Of a stretch of DNA of 64,000 bases, positions 38,145 to 49,850 are shown piece by piece. Both the position numbers and the translations under genes were made by a program. The DNA comes from Coriolopsis trogii (taxonomy: Eukaryota > Basidiomycota > Agaricomycetes > Polyporales > Polyporaceae): contig JAHYIO010000005.1 in the NCBI GenBank assembly GCA_020543525.1, positions 1,461,001 to 1,525,000 on the forward strand, in the 5' to 3' direction. Positions within the stretch are counted from its first letter, which is position 1, and each line of letters starts with the position of its first letter. Under the pieces are notes generated by a model, which was given only the letters and a program-made list of their open reading frames with translations, did no database searches and had not been told where the DNA came from.

Positions 38145-39505
38145 TTCCGAGCCAAGGTCCTGGTCAACGTTTCGCGGCCGTCCTCTCCGGGAGAGCGCCT
38201 GCTATCGCTCACTTCTGGGAGTCGATGCTCATGACTGGTTTTCGTATCGGGCCCTGCCTCATCCCGGCGGACGAAATGCGGCCGGCCACCGGTGGGCTCT
38301 GCGACCGCCTGTATACGCGCGTTCTCGAGCGGCGTGCCGGTAGTGTGTCGGTGTGCTCGTGCCATGTCATTGTTAGTGCGCGCGGCGTCGGGAATGAGGA
38401 ACGGGCTTCCAAAGAGGGCAATTGGCTGAGTACTAGTTGGAGTGCGGATATCGGGAATTGTCGACGCGGTACTAACTCTGAACACGATGTTATCCCACTG
38501 CTCTGTTCACAGGGTGTAAGTTATTGGTGCATCGGATGCGTACGGAGCACGTCTGTCGACACCGGCAGCAGGCCAAGGTGATGTGCGATGCTGACATGCC
38601 ATGCCGTGGTCGGTTGTGGGTGTCTCCTGGGTCCTGACACACGTGGTGGAGAACGCGAACCCTGGCTCCTTGCCGATGACGCCTCGTAGCGGGATCGCAT
38701 GTCTTTGAGATGGCTTCGTCACTGCTATACCCGTTCAGGAAGGATGTTTGGTACGATGATGGAGCGTATCTACCCGTCAGGCGGACTCGGAGGTTGTGTA
38801 TCGAGTAATAGTAGTGTCATCACGACGAGTTCAACAAGTGAGGACGGCTCGATTGAATGCACGCGAGAGAAGAGAGAAGGTGCTGATGGCACTACCCATA
38901 GCCGGGCACTTCTAGTTTGGCGGCGCGAAAACGAGGATCACGGTCACAGTGTTCCTCTGTTTGCCATCATCGCCGCCGGGGAGGACACACCGCGATCGGG
39001 CTTCTCGGAGCTCGAGGTCGGCTCGCCGTCCTTTGGCCAAAACGCCCTCGTCGTGGGTTCTGGGAGAGCGTGTCTCTGAGGCGGATACTTCGGGTCTGCT
39101 AAGTAGTACTGCACTCGGAGTGAGCTCTACAGGCGCTCTCGGTTGGCAATCGCACCTGGGTTGCATAGAGTGGCATAGAGGAATGAAATGGCAAACCTGG
39201 CCGGATGCAGCACACCTGACCACATGTTGTTCTGCCAATGGTTCATTAACGCCGGCTCTCTTGTGGTCTGTGGCTCAAATGTCCCGGGTCGCGGGCTCCG
39301 AACAATCGTTCGCTGAGCTGGGCGAGCATCTCGAGCATACGTCCATAAGCCACACAAGCGGCCCATCATCATCTGGTGATCGGGGGTGTTCCATTGACTC
39401 CTTCGTCCTTACCGGCACTCAAACCATATCGTACATCCAAACCTCGAACAAACCACCCCAGCCCGCTCCCGCCCGTGCAAAACATCGTCGTGCACGCTCA
39501 GGGAT

Positions 39506-41298
39506 CTAGAAGAACCCCGTCCTGTCCCAATCGCCCGGCGCCCGGCCCTCCTTCATCCACCCGATCCTGTCCGCGGTGAGCCTCGCGACGCGGACGAACA
39601 GCGTCCCGTCCAGGACCTCCGCGCCCTCCAGCCCGAGCCCGGAGAAGTCCCCCGGCGCGCGCGTCCCGTACAGCGTCGCGTTGTGCATGAGCGCCCGCTG
39701 GATCTTGCACAGGTGCTCGGCGGGGTGGACGAGCGTCGTCTGCACGATCGGCAGCCAGGCGTTGGGGGCGGCATCCCCGGGGGTGAGCGTGCCTTTGGCC
39801 GGGGTGGGGGTGGGAGTGGCGGGCGAGTGGATGGGTGGGGCGGCCGTCGCGGTCGTGTGCTCGTAGAACTCGCGGATGGGTAGGGTCGGGCGGCCTTGGG
39901 CGACGTAGAAGGCGAGGGAGATCGAGAAGTAGGTGCGGAGGAGGAGGACCGCAGGAGCTGGCGAGAGGTACGCGACGGTGGAGGGGAGGAACAGGGAAGA
40001 CGTAACGAGATGCATGCTGAGCGTTGGGGTCAGCGGGATGAGCGATGAGAAACACGATGTCACAGAGAGACGGAGACAGGACGTACAAGAAGAAGTCTGC
40101 GTTGAATTCCTTGGTCGGAGACTTGGCGCGATGCGCCCAGCCTGGGACTCCGTACAGCAGCGCGTTCATCCACGCCACCTCCTCGATCTTTCTCGCTATC
40201 CCAACCGGAGTCGCGTTGTCGCCCTCGATCTCAGCAATCCACTCGTTCGAGAGCTGCACGATGGCGTCTCCGACAAGTTCTGTGATCTTGCTGAACGAGA
40301 AGGGACGCTGGGCCGGAGGGAGAGGCAGACCCAAGCTCGCCGGAGCGAATTTCGCGTCCGCGATCATGCGCGAGAGAATAGTGAACGCGTGTACCCCGTT
40401 CTTCTTCGCTCCGGAGGTGGCATTGCCCTCGTTCGCGCTCAAGTTGAGCGAGGGCAAAAGGTCGACAAGCCGTGTCAAAGCAGAGGGCGCCTCCGTGTTC
40501 GGGAAGAGCGAAGGAGGATACAGTTCCGCACCCTGGATAGGGTGTACTGCAGTCTGAGCAAGCCCTACATTGCACGTTCAGTAGGACGTGAGCGCGGTGA
40601 TAATTTGCATCCTCACCCTCAGCCACCAATCCTAGTAGGCCAAACTCGAGTCCGCACCCGGTGTGGATGATAGGATGGATGACGCTCGCCAGGTAGCGGG
40701 TCAACATCCTCGGCTGGCCCTTAGTTCCTTCTCCACCAACGTTCGCCTTGGCGGAGAAGATGTACTCTTCTAAAACTTCAGTGACGTCCTTCTCGAGCAG
40801 GAGCGCCCTGAAGAATTCCAAGTACGAGTTGTAATAGCTGCGCACAGAGATGCATGGGTCAGCCAATGAAGGATTGCGGTAAACAAACCAGATCTGAATC
40901 TCACTCTTCCTTGCCGAGGTGCGTCCAAAAGTTGGCTTCGGTGATGGCCTCCGGAGACTGGAAGGCGGGTTTCATGTACACCACGTGCGTCTGGTACGCC
41001 TCTTCGATCAGCTGGGCCCCCGCGCCCAGGGCATAAATTGCCACCAAGTGGTGAGAGGCATGGCTGTGGCGCAGGCATGAGGATGAGATTAGTAGAGAGA
41101 GGTCGCGGAAACGACGCACTTGTGGAAGCCTCTGTCGTTGAAGAAAGCGTGCCATTTGGTGTGGTTGTCCTTGAGGGCGTTCACCAACGCCTCACTGGAC
41201 GCACGAGTGATGCCTGCAAGGCGCGCCGGGGCACGGGAGGAGGGCGCCTCGGACGGTAGAGGGAAGAAGGCGTCGAGATTGGTGGTCCTGATCGACAT
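39506..41298 (-). CDS. Questin-oxidase-like protein (AflY/DUF4243), copy A
   Basis: Five exons (41298-41120, 41063-40905, 40837-40617, 40564-40087, 40016-39506) give 515 residues. It belongs to the questin oxidase-like family; characterised members in Aspergillus (GedK, AflY) take part in oxidative ring opening in anthraquinone and aflatoxin-type pathways. Seen: the N-terminal NHTKWHAFFNDRGFHNH, histidines in HASHHLVAIYALGAG, AITEANFWTHLGKE, YYNSYLEFFRALLLEK, and the core VIHPIIHTGCGLEFG, then LAQTAVH. The C-terminal half is helical with TLVHPAEHLCKIQRAL. No polyketide synthase is nearby, so the substrate is unknown. Intron phases (2,2,1,2) are identical to copy B at 47.5 kb, with which it shares strand and overall length, so the two arose by duplication. 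Confidence 0.88.
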
Positions 41299-41952
41299 GG
41301 TGGCGATACGACGTTCAAAGGCCGAAGCAAGCGTACGCGAGAAATTCGTCGCTAGTGTTGGATGAGAATGAGAAGTGGTGGATGATGCTCGCCCTCTCGC
41401 AGTCACTCACTCCTATTTGTACCAAGACGATTGTACTCCAGCGCGCGGCTGTCCAACGAGAGTCGGTTACGGCGGCTGGACCATCTCGTGACTATCCCCT
41501 CCGAACGGCGACTTCAGTCTCGTGAGAGGATGAGGAATTGTGAGTCAGCGTTCCCACTAGGAAGTTGTATGGCGGTACCTTCGTACTAGGCTTCTGCCCT
41601 GATGCCACATCATGACGGCAAGAAAGGAGAACTGATACCTGGCATGCTACGTCAGTTGGGTGTAGCATACTGGTGCGCGTATCCCGAGGATGGAAGCAGA
41701 ATGTACGTGTCGAAGCGGCTTTGCGGCACAGTAACGAAACATGATGTGGCGGTGCTGCCCATATCGTTGAAGTCGATCAATTTGACGTGCGTGACAGTGC
41801 TCTTCGTCAGCAAGTGCGCCAGCTCCCCACTTCCAAATCCGAAGTCACGAGACGTCCAGGGAAAAGTGGCAATGGATGCATCCAGGTCAAGGTACAATAC
41901 TACCGCGCTCGACGCTCGTAGCTGCAATTCGAGGCAATTTCGCATGAAGAGA
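41299..41952. other. Intergenic between copy A and the NCS1 permease
   Basis: 654 nt between two minus-strand genes. It should hold the copy A promoter; the only notable item is the methyltransferase-like fragment at 41652-41945. Confidence 0.5.
41652..41945 (-). pseudogene. Possible methyltransferase fragment
   Basis: A 97-codon minus-strand frame includes a hydrophobic strand followed by WTSRDFGFGSGELAHLL and, about ten residues on, VKLIDFNDMG. That resembles motif I (DxGxGxGxL) and the acidic end of strand 2 of class I SAM-dependent methyltransferases, with one glycine position replaced by Phe. No flanking exons were found, so a relic is more likely than a gene. The match is short and weak. 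Confidence 0.25.
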
Positions 41953-43965
41953 TCAAATAGGCTCCTTCACCTCCTTCTCGCTCTCCTCGTCTCCGAAAGA
42001 TGCGTTCCCGTAGGATGGGCCGGTCGTCGCGACTGCGTCATGCGTGCCGAACACGTCCTCTTCGTCTACTTCGCCTAGCCCGACGGGCGGGAAGACTTTG
42101 CTCAACAGCACATGCACGGATGCACTGAGGACGAAGCCGAGCGGCCACGCAAGATCGTAGCAATGCGTCCAGCCCTCCGACACTCCAATCGGGCTGGGAG
42201 ATACGGCATTGATGAAACCCGCTGAGGAGATACAAAGGCGACTACCGTGAGATAGAGCCTAGTGAACCACACTTTAGTACTCACGCATGAGCGGCCAGAC
42301 TCCGAATATCCAGGCGACGACGGCTCGGAAGTTGACGCCGTATGAGAAGTAATAGATGGACTCCGACCGAGGCATGTAAAGGTGCGTGAGACGGAGTTTG
42401 CTATGTCGGACGACGAGATAGTCCATGACCATGACACCCTACACGCACATGAATCACCGTGACAACGAGAAGAGGTGGCTCGTCATTACGCACCGTTAGA
42501 GGTCCTAGGAAAACGGCAAAAGAGCTCAACACCGTCAAGAAGACACTGGCTCCTGTGAGCAGCTTCCACGGGCAGATCGCGAGACCCAGTGCAGCTGTAA
42601 TGAGGGCACCACTGCGGCGTAGAATTTCAGCATGCGACTGCGGATGAGAATGTATAGACGTACCGCTTTATGTCAATATATTGAGGCAGCAGTCCAGAGA
42701 GATCGATTCCACCAGATATCGCATTGCCGGGAATATTGATGCCAAATTGAGAGAGCACGAAAGCGCACCCCGCGAAGAAGCACGCTGCGCGCGCCCCAGG
42801 TCCTCCCCGCTTCTGCATTACTTCCAGGAGATCATAAGGAGCCCACAGCAGGCCATCGTCCGGGTAGAATCCGGCCGCGCAGCTCGTCACAATGACACCA
42901 AACAGCGCGATGACGATCGAACTCAAGGGCACTATGACGAGCTGACTCATGATCTGTGCGGAGGGGTATGCTGCAAAGCGTGTGTAGTCGCTCTGGTTGA
43001 GGATCCCAGCACATATGTTGCCGATAGTGGAGCTGATACCGTACGCCATTGCCCACCCGAGTTTGGAGCCGGAGGAGAGAGGTTCGACGCCGCTGAGTTC
43101 GCTTGGGTGACTGAGGAGAGGGCCGCCGCCGCCTTCCTTTGCGAGTGCCCAGATGAAAAGCGCAAATGTCGTGATGGTCATAATGAAGCTGCCGACGACG
43201 AACGGCTTGCGGAAGTACTCGGGCGGGACGAAGAGAAGTGGTACTGAGATGAAAGAGAAGATGAGGATGCCGATCAGATCGTTTAACCTGTGGCTTGTTC
43301 AGCACTGCTGATGACACAAGAGTCGAAGGACCAACGTACTCGATGCCAGCATTCGCGGGGAGAGTGTTGTGCAATGTGTAGAAACTGGGCCATATGGCAC
43401 CTATGACCACTTTCACCTATGAGCGGCTGATGAGTCACACGACCACTGGGTAGGCTTCAACAATGACTCACGCTTTTGCCCCCGCTGGACGTCAGAAGTG
43501 CCTATGAGTCGCGGATCGTAATACAGTCGATAAGGCGACTTACAATACGAGCTGGACGCCGTACCAGACTATGGACAGCAGGATTCGCATCAGCAGAGGG
43601 AAGAAGCTTCCATAGACTCCCCACACGAAGCGATTGTAGATGGGGAAGCCAATGTGCCACTCCGCACCGACGAAGCCGTTACCTACAACGGCGCAGGCGA
43701 CTATGAGTTGGCCGACGATAACGGAGATCATAGCCTGCCAAACGTTGAGGCCCAACCCCAGAAGGCTGGAAGCGGTAGTCCAACCACTGATATTGAAGCC
43801 CGTCAGAAGCCAGAAGCCGACGAAGGACCAGGCTCCCCAGGTGCGGCGATATGGCGGGAGTGGGACGATGTCATGGTTGATCCACGCTGTCGACTGGCCT
43901 TCGTGCTCGCCTGTGCGCTTCACCTCGAGGTTTCTGAGCCATACCTTGAGCTTTGGCCCAGTCAT
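41953..43965 (-). CDS. NCS1-family nucleobase permease (uracil/allantoin type)
   Basis: Seven exons (43965-43544, 43484-43472, 43416-43340, 43287-42664, 42611-42494, 42438-42285, 42221-41953) give 558 residues with about 12 membrane spans. The family (Fur4/Dal4/Fui1-like) moves uracil, uridine, allantoin, thiamine or related compounds with a cation across the plasma membrane. Seen: the N-terminal cytosolic STAWINHDIVPLPPYRRTW, then FWLLTGFNISGWTTASSLLGLGL, SIVWYGVQL, the central GNICAGILNQSDYTRFA and FGINIPGNAISGG. Exon 2 is only 13 nt (bases C-GGG-GGC-AAA-AGC). The start at 43965 matches relatives; an upstream in-frame ATG (44010) adds 15 residues. The tail is acidic (GDEESEKEVKEPI). The exact substrate cannot be told from sequence. 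Confidence 0.92.
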
Positions 43966-44690
43966 GGCTTGTGAAGAGATGGCGGTGGGCCAGTATCTGT
44001 CGGACGACACTGCTGATTTAAGTACGCAGCTGAGCGGCCCGAGTTGGGAACGATAAGGAGACTATGTCGCGTCAAAGTCGAGATAGCGGGCTTCCTTGAG
44101 ATCCCGTGTGGAGGCAGGATGACATGTCTACTACAGAGGGGCTCGGGTGCTCCTCGAGATAAGCTGCAATATGTACCTAAAACGATGATTAGGATAGGAT
44201 AAGTAGCTTCTCCGGTTCTAGTCGGAAGCTCACGTCCAGCCAGATAGAGCGTTCGGCCTAGCTTACTCCGGGTGTTACAGGCAACAACTATCCAACCTGC
44301 ATGAGGCCGAGTGAGAGCAAGGTTCCTGATGCCGAAGCTGGAATAGGTCACAGGTCAAACAATTGCAAAGGCGGAAGAAGAGACGGGCGACTCTAGTACA
44401 TAGCCGCCGGTTGATAGCCGCCGGTTGACTCCAGCACAGCCACGAATCTAAGTATGGGCACTCACGCCGCGCATTAGCTCCGTCCGCGTCACTGCGCACT
44501 GTTCAGATCTCAACAATATGCGCGCGCAGCGAACCTTCAACTTGTCAACGGACACCGAGCACTTCGTCTCACAGGCGGGTTCGACCCTAAACCCAACGTG
44601 ATCAATCCTCCAACGATTGTGACGAATCACTGGGTTGGACAACATGTGGCAAGACGTCGTCAATATCGTATCGTCGACGTTCACTCAGGT
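43966..44690. other. Divergent promoter region, no gene seen
   Basis: 725 nt between the divergent NCS1 permease and F-box-like genes. A short frame starting at ATG 44644 ends in CAG/GTATGT at 44688-44694, a good splice donor, so a small 5' exon of the F-box-like gene could lie here. Confidence 0.45.
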
Positions 44691-46279
44691 ATGTCCAATC
44701 CGTCTGCCATGAGCCGCAACGTTGGTCTCAAGGTTATCGTATGGACTAAGAGGGATGCAATACCTGGAACTACGAGAGGGACTCCCATACGATGGACATT
44801 GGATCTAGCCGAATGTCCAATTGAGCTCATACAACATACGCTCCGCCTCCTCCCCCCATCCGACATCTATCACTTCGCTCTGACCGCTCGGCGCAGCTAC
44901 AACTCTGCTTTGCCAGTTTTATACCGCGCCGTCAGGCTCACGTACGAAAATCAGGCGTCATTGTATGACAAGATCTTCCGATACGACCCGTGTCTCGCTT
45001 GGGTCCGTGACTTACAGCTCGGTACCAGCCGCCCTGCGCGCCGTAAAGGTGGACTGTCCCCTGAGGCATCTAACGGATGGGACATACTCAGTGACGGACT
45101 CATATTTGCCACCTTACCGAATCTTCGCTCAGTGGACGCGTGGGACCATGCCGCGATGATTGGTTGGAGGACGTTCCTCCACGTCATGAGCTGTCTGCCT
45201 AACAGCATGGTGGCATTCTCTGGGAGGATACGATGGGCTAGTGACGTGGACAGCGCATGGCCTGAGACGGCAGAGGTACGTACTGCTCTCCTGGAGCTCG
45301 ACCGTCTTTGGTGATTCACGAGATTGCCCAACAGCATGTCTTTCCAGAGTATCGCTCGCTGAAGCTCTCTGTCTATGATTCCCGACACAATTGGCATAAC
45401 ACACATAATTTGGTCCCACCTGCTCTCTCTCTCAACTTCCCCAACCTCACACAACTCAGTCTGACGTACCAGGACCTCCCCGCCTTCCTCTTGCCAAAGA
45501 GCCATTTTACACGCCTCAGCTCCTTCCACTTCGTCGTGCAGAATTCCGAGTACAGCGCAGAACCCGAGCGATTGGACCCGCTCGCGTGCTTCCTCTCTCG
45601 GCACATATCCAGTCTCACCACGGTATGCCTTCCCGCCTGCGTCTGCACGGGAAACCATGACGCTACACAGAGAGAGGCGTTCGTCTCGATACCCTCCAGG
45701 CTGCAGCAGTTGCAATGCTGCGTGCATTTTGCCACGATGCTCTCCAAGATCGATGAGAATCCAGTCATCTCCACGCTCGGCATCATCCCCTGCACATTGT
45801 CCTCTTATTCCCCGCAGACGCGGCTCTCCATGGCGAACCCGTATGGGGCCGTGCGGGTGCTGACGATGCAAATGGACGAGCTATACCTCGGCTTCCCTTA
45901 TCCCTTTGACGACCTCGCACGGGCGTTCCCCAACCTCCTCACGATCCACTTGCATATCACGCTGGTACGCCTTACCGCGAAGTTCAGAAAGTGACGATGC
46001 TAACACCGTTCGTTGTAGCTCGGCGTACGCAGGTTCGAGGACGTCGTCGAACACGTCTATCAGAACAAGGAAGCTTTCTTCGCCTGCTCACACCTGCGGT
46101 ACATCGTCCTTGCGTACGATAACGACACATGGCGTGCGCTTACCATCGTCAGGGATCCGGTGTCAGGAGTGGCCACGCTCCAAGAGGCGAGTGCGCAGGA
46201 GAACTTCGAGCCTAGTGGGGCATATCATATTGACGGATTCGGCGCTGTCCCCGTCGACCCTTTCGTGTTCGGCTTGTAG
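44691..46279 (+). CDS. F-box-like / leucine-rich protein
   Basis: Three exons (from 44691 to 45275, 45335-45964, 46019-46279; introns 59 and 54 nt) give about 491 residues. Near residue 35 the motif LAECPIELIQHTLRLLPPSDIYHFAL is an F-box-like helix bundle, and the remainder holds leucine-rich blocks (FATLPNLRSVDAWD, LSLNFPNLTQLSLTY, FPNLLTIHLHITL). Such proteins are abundant in basidiomycetes and are thought to choose targets for SCF ubiquitin ligases; nothing identifies this one's target. The N-terminus is uncertain: ATGs at 44691 and 44709 are in frame, and a spliced start from 44644 is also possible. It is divergent from the NCS1 permease and lies between the two questin-oxidase-like copies. 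Confidence 0.7.
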
Positions 46280-46789
46280 GCTGACTTCGTTGTGTCATGA
46301 CCCAATGAACTTCTATGATTCTTGCCTGGTCATGGCTCCCAGCCCCGCCGAGGACAGAGTAACGTCGAAACCGGTAGTGCATCGCGAGAGAACTAGCCGG
46401 GCCGGCGGTTGCCCCGATGCCGTCCCGGTGAGGTCAAGGTTATTAGCATCTACCTCCGAGACTCCGCAAAAGGAGCCTTCGACGTCATCCTCGCCAACTT
46501 CATGCTATTCATGGACCGTCCAGCTGAGACGGAGCTGAGCGCGATACATATAAGGGACGGTCGAGGGAGTCGAGGGAACCCCCCACATATACCCGTCTCG
46601 TTTCCTGGTCTCTGTCTCCAGCTCGTCTTGTACCACCATGGGGTGCGTCGCACGCGATGGAACGCGAATCAAACAATGCTGACGACTGGAAATCGGATGC
46701 CAAACCTGCAGAATCATCATATCTTGTATAGTAGGCGAGTCGTCAACGTCATCATGATCAGACATGGTCCGTCGAAGTGAACTGACCGT
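46280..46789. other. No gene recognised
   Basis: About 0.5 kb downstream of the F-box-like gene. A plus frame (46409-46780) has no known domain. An upstream exon of the small peptide at 46.8 kb may be hidden here. Confidence 0.4.
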
Positions 46790-47041
46790 ATGCGTTCGGC
46801 CGCCCGTCAAACGCGAACAGGAGTCTTTGCGTGCATCGCCGACGCGATATGCTCCGTCGTAGCCCTCGTCGTCGACTGTCTCGAGTGCATCTTCGCAGGT
46901 ATGCACCTTCGCTGAGTACCGCGACTGTAGGCATCCGCCGAGTCCGAGTCGATTCTGACGACCGTACGTGTCCTACAAGCCATTTTCGAATGCGTCGCTG
47001 CGACTATCGCGTGTCTGACTTGCGGTCTGTGTTGCGCGTGA
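46790..47041 (+). CDS. Small cysteine-rich hydrophobic peptide
   Basis: Two exons (46790-46898 and 46980-47041, 81-nt GT-AG intron) join in frame to 56 residues, too short for a usual gene finder. After a basic start, the chain is a continuous hydrophobic alpha-helical stretch studded with Cys: VFACIADAIC, VVALVVDCLECIFA, then across the junction IFECVAATIACLTCGLCCA and a stop. Eight cysteines lie in the last 43 residues. Agaricomycetes carry many short, Ala/Ile/Val-rich, Cys-ending membrane-active-looking proteins of this look; their role is unknown. The clean junction that keeps the pattern going is the main support. The true start may lie in an upstream exon, so the N-terminal dozen residues are doubtful. 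Confidence 0.5.
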
Positions 47042-47509
47042 GTACTACTCATACGCGCGAGCCGAAGACCATAATGCTCAGGCATCGTTCGTTAGTGCTG
47101 TAATATGAGCGAGGGCTCCGGGAAGACCATCTAGTTCCCGGAGCCCTGATCCCAGAACTCCATTGATCTCGTTGACGAACTCTTACGGCGCGCGATGATA
47201 AACCTTGCCATGCTCCATGCCTTTAACACAATGTATCAGCTAGCAGAAACGGAACGCTCCCCTCCGCGTTGTGATTATGTATCTACTAGTGATGTTCATC
47301 CGTATCACTTCGTCCCTGTACCTCATGCAACTGACGTGCGGACGGTGCTCATAATGGCCGGGTCGAGCGAAGGACTCCAGACGGCAGGCATGGGATCATA
47401 CAAGGTTGCATCGATAGCGAAAGCGAGCCTACAACTAATCGTACAACACGCCATGCTTGACTCAACTGGCACACGCCAACGATAACGTACATTCGCATCT
47501 GCCCGCACC
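47042..47509. other. No gene recognised
   Basis: Convergent space between the small peptide and questin-oxidase-like copy B. A 96-codon plus frame (47195-47485) shows no known motif. Confidence 0.45.
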
Positions 47510-49317
47510 TCACAACTTCGGATAGAACCCATCGAAATCCCAGCTCTCCCGCTTCTGCCCCTCGCGCATCCACCCCACCCGATCCATACTCAGCCCCGCC
47601 ACGCGTATGAACAACGACCCGTCGATCTTCTCCGCGCCCTCGAGCTCGACCCCGAGCTGCTTGAAGTGGCCGGGCGGCGTCGCGCCGTACAGGGCGGCAA
47701 AGTGCGCGAGCGACCGCTGCAGCTTGCACAAGTGGTCGTCCGGGTGCATGAGCGTGCTCTGGAGGAGCGACAGCCACGGGTCCGGGTGTGGGTTCGTGGG
47801 GTCGAGCGCCCCCTCAGCGGGGTTGGGGGCGCTGCTCGGAGGAGACGGCGTTTGGGAGACGGAGTCGAAGAACTCGGAGACGGGCAGGGCCGGGCGTCCG
47901 CGCGCGACGTACATCGCGAGCGAGTTGAGGAGGTACGTGCGCAGGAGGATATTGATCGACGTCGGAGAGAGGTAAGCCACGAGCGAGGGCAGGAAGAGGG
48001 CAGACGTGACGAGATGCAAGCTATGAGATCATTCCAGACGTCAGCTACGACGCTTGACCCCATGCGCGCGGTCGAGTTGAAACTCACAGGAGGAAATCGC
48101 CGTTGAATTTGCCGCTGTTCGACTTCTTGCGCCCGCCCCATCCGCCAATCCCATACACGACGACGTTGGTCCAGAAGAGCTCTTCGATCTTGCTCTCGAC
48201 TTCCTGCGCGTTCGTTCCGTCGATGGTCCAATCCTTCATAAGCTCCGCAAGCGCTTCGCCGCGCAAATGAATGGTGCGCTCCAGAGACGTATCGTCCTCG
48301 CTGTCCTCTGGCGGCGGCAGTTTGATCGTCTCGGGTGCGTAGTAGTCATCCTTGAGGATCCGTGCTACGAGGGAGAGCGCGTGGACACCCCTGGGGGTCT
48401 CTTGCTGAGAAGGGGCGACCGCGCGCTTGAGCTGACCGAGCATAAGTGAGGGCAAAAGGGAGGTGATCCGATTGACTGCTGCATTCGTCGCGTCCGACGT
48501 AGCTGCGGTCGCGTACTGCATCAGTGACGGTGGAGTAAGCGCAGGGGCAAGCACTCGATGCACGGCCGTTTGGGCGAGCCCTGCATGACGTGGTCAGATA
48601 TCGACGTTCGATACAACACAGAAGATGCGTTACCTTCTGCAAATATCCCGAGGAGGCCAAACTCGGCACCATAGCCAGTGTGGATCATCGGATGGAGGAG
48701 GCCGGAGAGGAAACGGTTCACCATCTGCATGGGCGGCTCTCCTGGTTTCGGAGGCTCGATATTTGCCTTGGGCGAGAACAGGTATTCCTCGATCGTAGCA
48801 GCCGCGCCCTTCTCTAGGAGAACGGTGGTGAAGAACTTGAGGTACGCGTCATAGAAACTGTAAGGCTCGTGAGAAAATGTGGACAGGCGGTGCAGAGGCC
48901 ATGAACCTACTTCTCGTCGCCCAAATGCTCATGGAAATTCTCGTGAGTGATGGGCTCTGGAGACTCGAACGATGCGCGCATGTAGGATACATGCTCCTGG
49001 TATGCAGCATCCAAGAGGGGACCGTTCGCGCCCAACTGATAGATGGCAAGGAGCTGATGCGCCGCATGGCTGCAAAGCAAGGTGTCAGCAATTTCGAGGA
49101 TCCACTGTAGGCGGAGGGAGACGACGGACTTGTGGAAGCGCTTGAAGTTGAAGAAGATGTGCCACTTGACGTGGTTCTCCTTCAGAGTCCTCTGCAGCGC
49201 CGCGACCGAGTCTGGGGTGACCCCGGGAAAGCGTCCAGGGGCTTGAGGCGATGGGGCCGCCGAAGGGACAGGGAAGAGCGTGTTCAACGTTTCCTCTGAC
49301 ATCCGTGTCTGCGCCAT
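47510..49317 (-). CDS. Questin-oxidase-like protein (AflY/DUF4243), copy B
   Basis: Five exons (49317-49130, 49069-48911, 48857-48634, 48580-48088, 48020-47510) give 524 residues. It has the same family signatures as copy A: NHVKWHIFFNFKRFHNH, HQLLAIYQLGANGPLLD, FHEHLGDE, FYDAYLKFFTTVLLEKG, LLHPMIHTGYGAEFG and LAQTAVH. The last exon is 511 nt in both copies and begins with the same strand-helix segment (HLVTSxLFLPSxVAYLSP). The first intron (60 nt) has no stop and keeps frame, so an unspliced form would add 20 residues. The start at 49317 is set by alignment with copy A; an in-frame ATG at 49398 would add 27 basic residues. Sequence divergence from copy A is considerable, so the duplication is not recent. 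Confidence 0.88.
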
Positions 49318-49850
49318 AGTGTATCGTCTTTGCAGGCTTCGTGGCGGTCGTGGACGAAGATGCACGCGCAGGAGGGCTTGCCGAGCGGGGAGGAACATGA
49401 GTTATATACTTGTACTCAAACTCTCCCGAGTCGACGTCTTCCCTGTAGATGACGTCAGAGATGGGCAGCTGGACAGGGTGATGAACAAACACGTCAGTGC
49501 TGGGAAGCTCGTAGATGCTTAATGCATGCTGGAATGGACGAGGTCAGACGAAGTTAGAGTGCGAGGGTACGTGACTTACTCCTCTGTCTTCAAGTTGCAC
49601 CCACCGCTTAGCTACGTAGTAGCCTGACCCAGCGCAGTGTGCCGGTGGAGCATGTTAGTAAAGAAGCGTCACAAGAGCCGCTGACCGGTAATACGGGGGT
49701 CGTCATGCGCACTGCTGACCGGCTGACCACCTCGAATCATCTATCGAGGAGTGGTCAGTCCCAGTTCAAGACTCAGAAGCGCTCTGCAGAGCAGACTTGC
49801 CCGACGGGCAGGGGCCAAAGTATGACATTACTCAGACAGCTCATACCCAT
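49318..49850. other. Promoter side of copy B, no gene seen
   Basis: 533 nt upstream of copy B and of the tRNA gene. No recognisable frame or site. Confidence 0.45.

Larger units (their letters stand above)
33767..39505. other. Gene-poor 5.7 kb stretch
   Basis: No recognised domain on either strand. Between 34,985 and 35,430 (+) there are coding-like segments flanked by plausible splice sites (CAG/GTCAGC near 35151, GTAAGT at 35296, GTAAGT at about 35432), with Ala/Pro/Ser-rich translations, but no start or family could be assigned. Frames at 34048-34644 (+, 198 codons) and 37862-38581 (+, 239 codons) look like chance openings in GC-rich DNA. Short tandem repeats occur at 37304-37332, 37387-37420 and 38123-38144. 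Confidence 0.45.

Noticed and set aside
39506..49317. A polyketide-type biosynthetic gene cluster
   Set aside because: Apart from the two questin-oxidase-like genes there is no synthase, no clear intact methyltransferase and no pathway regulator in the window.
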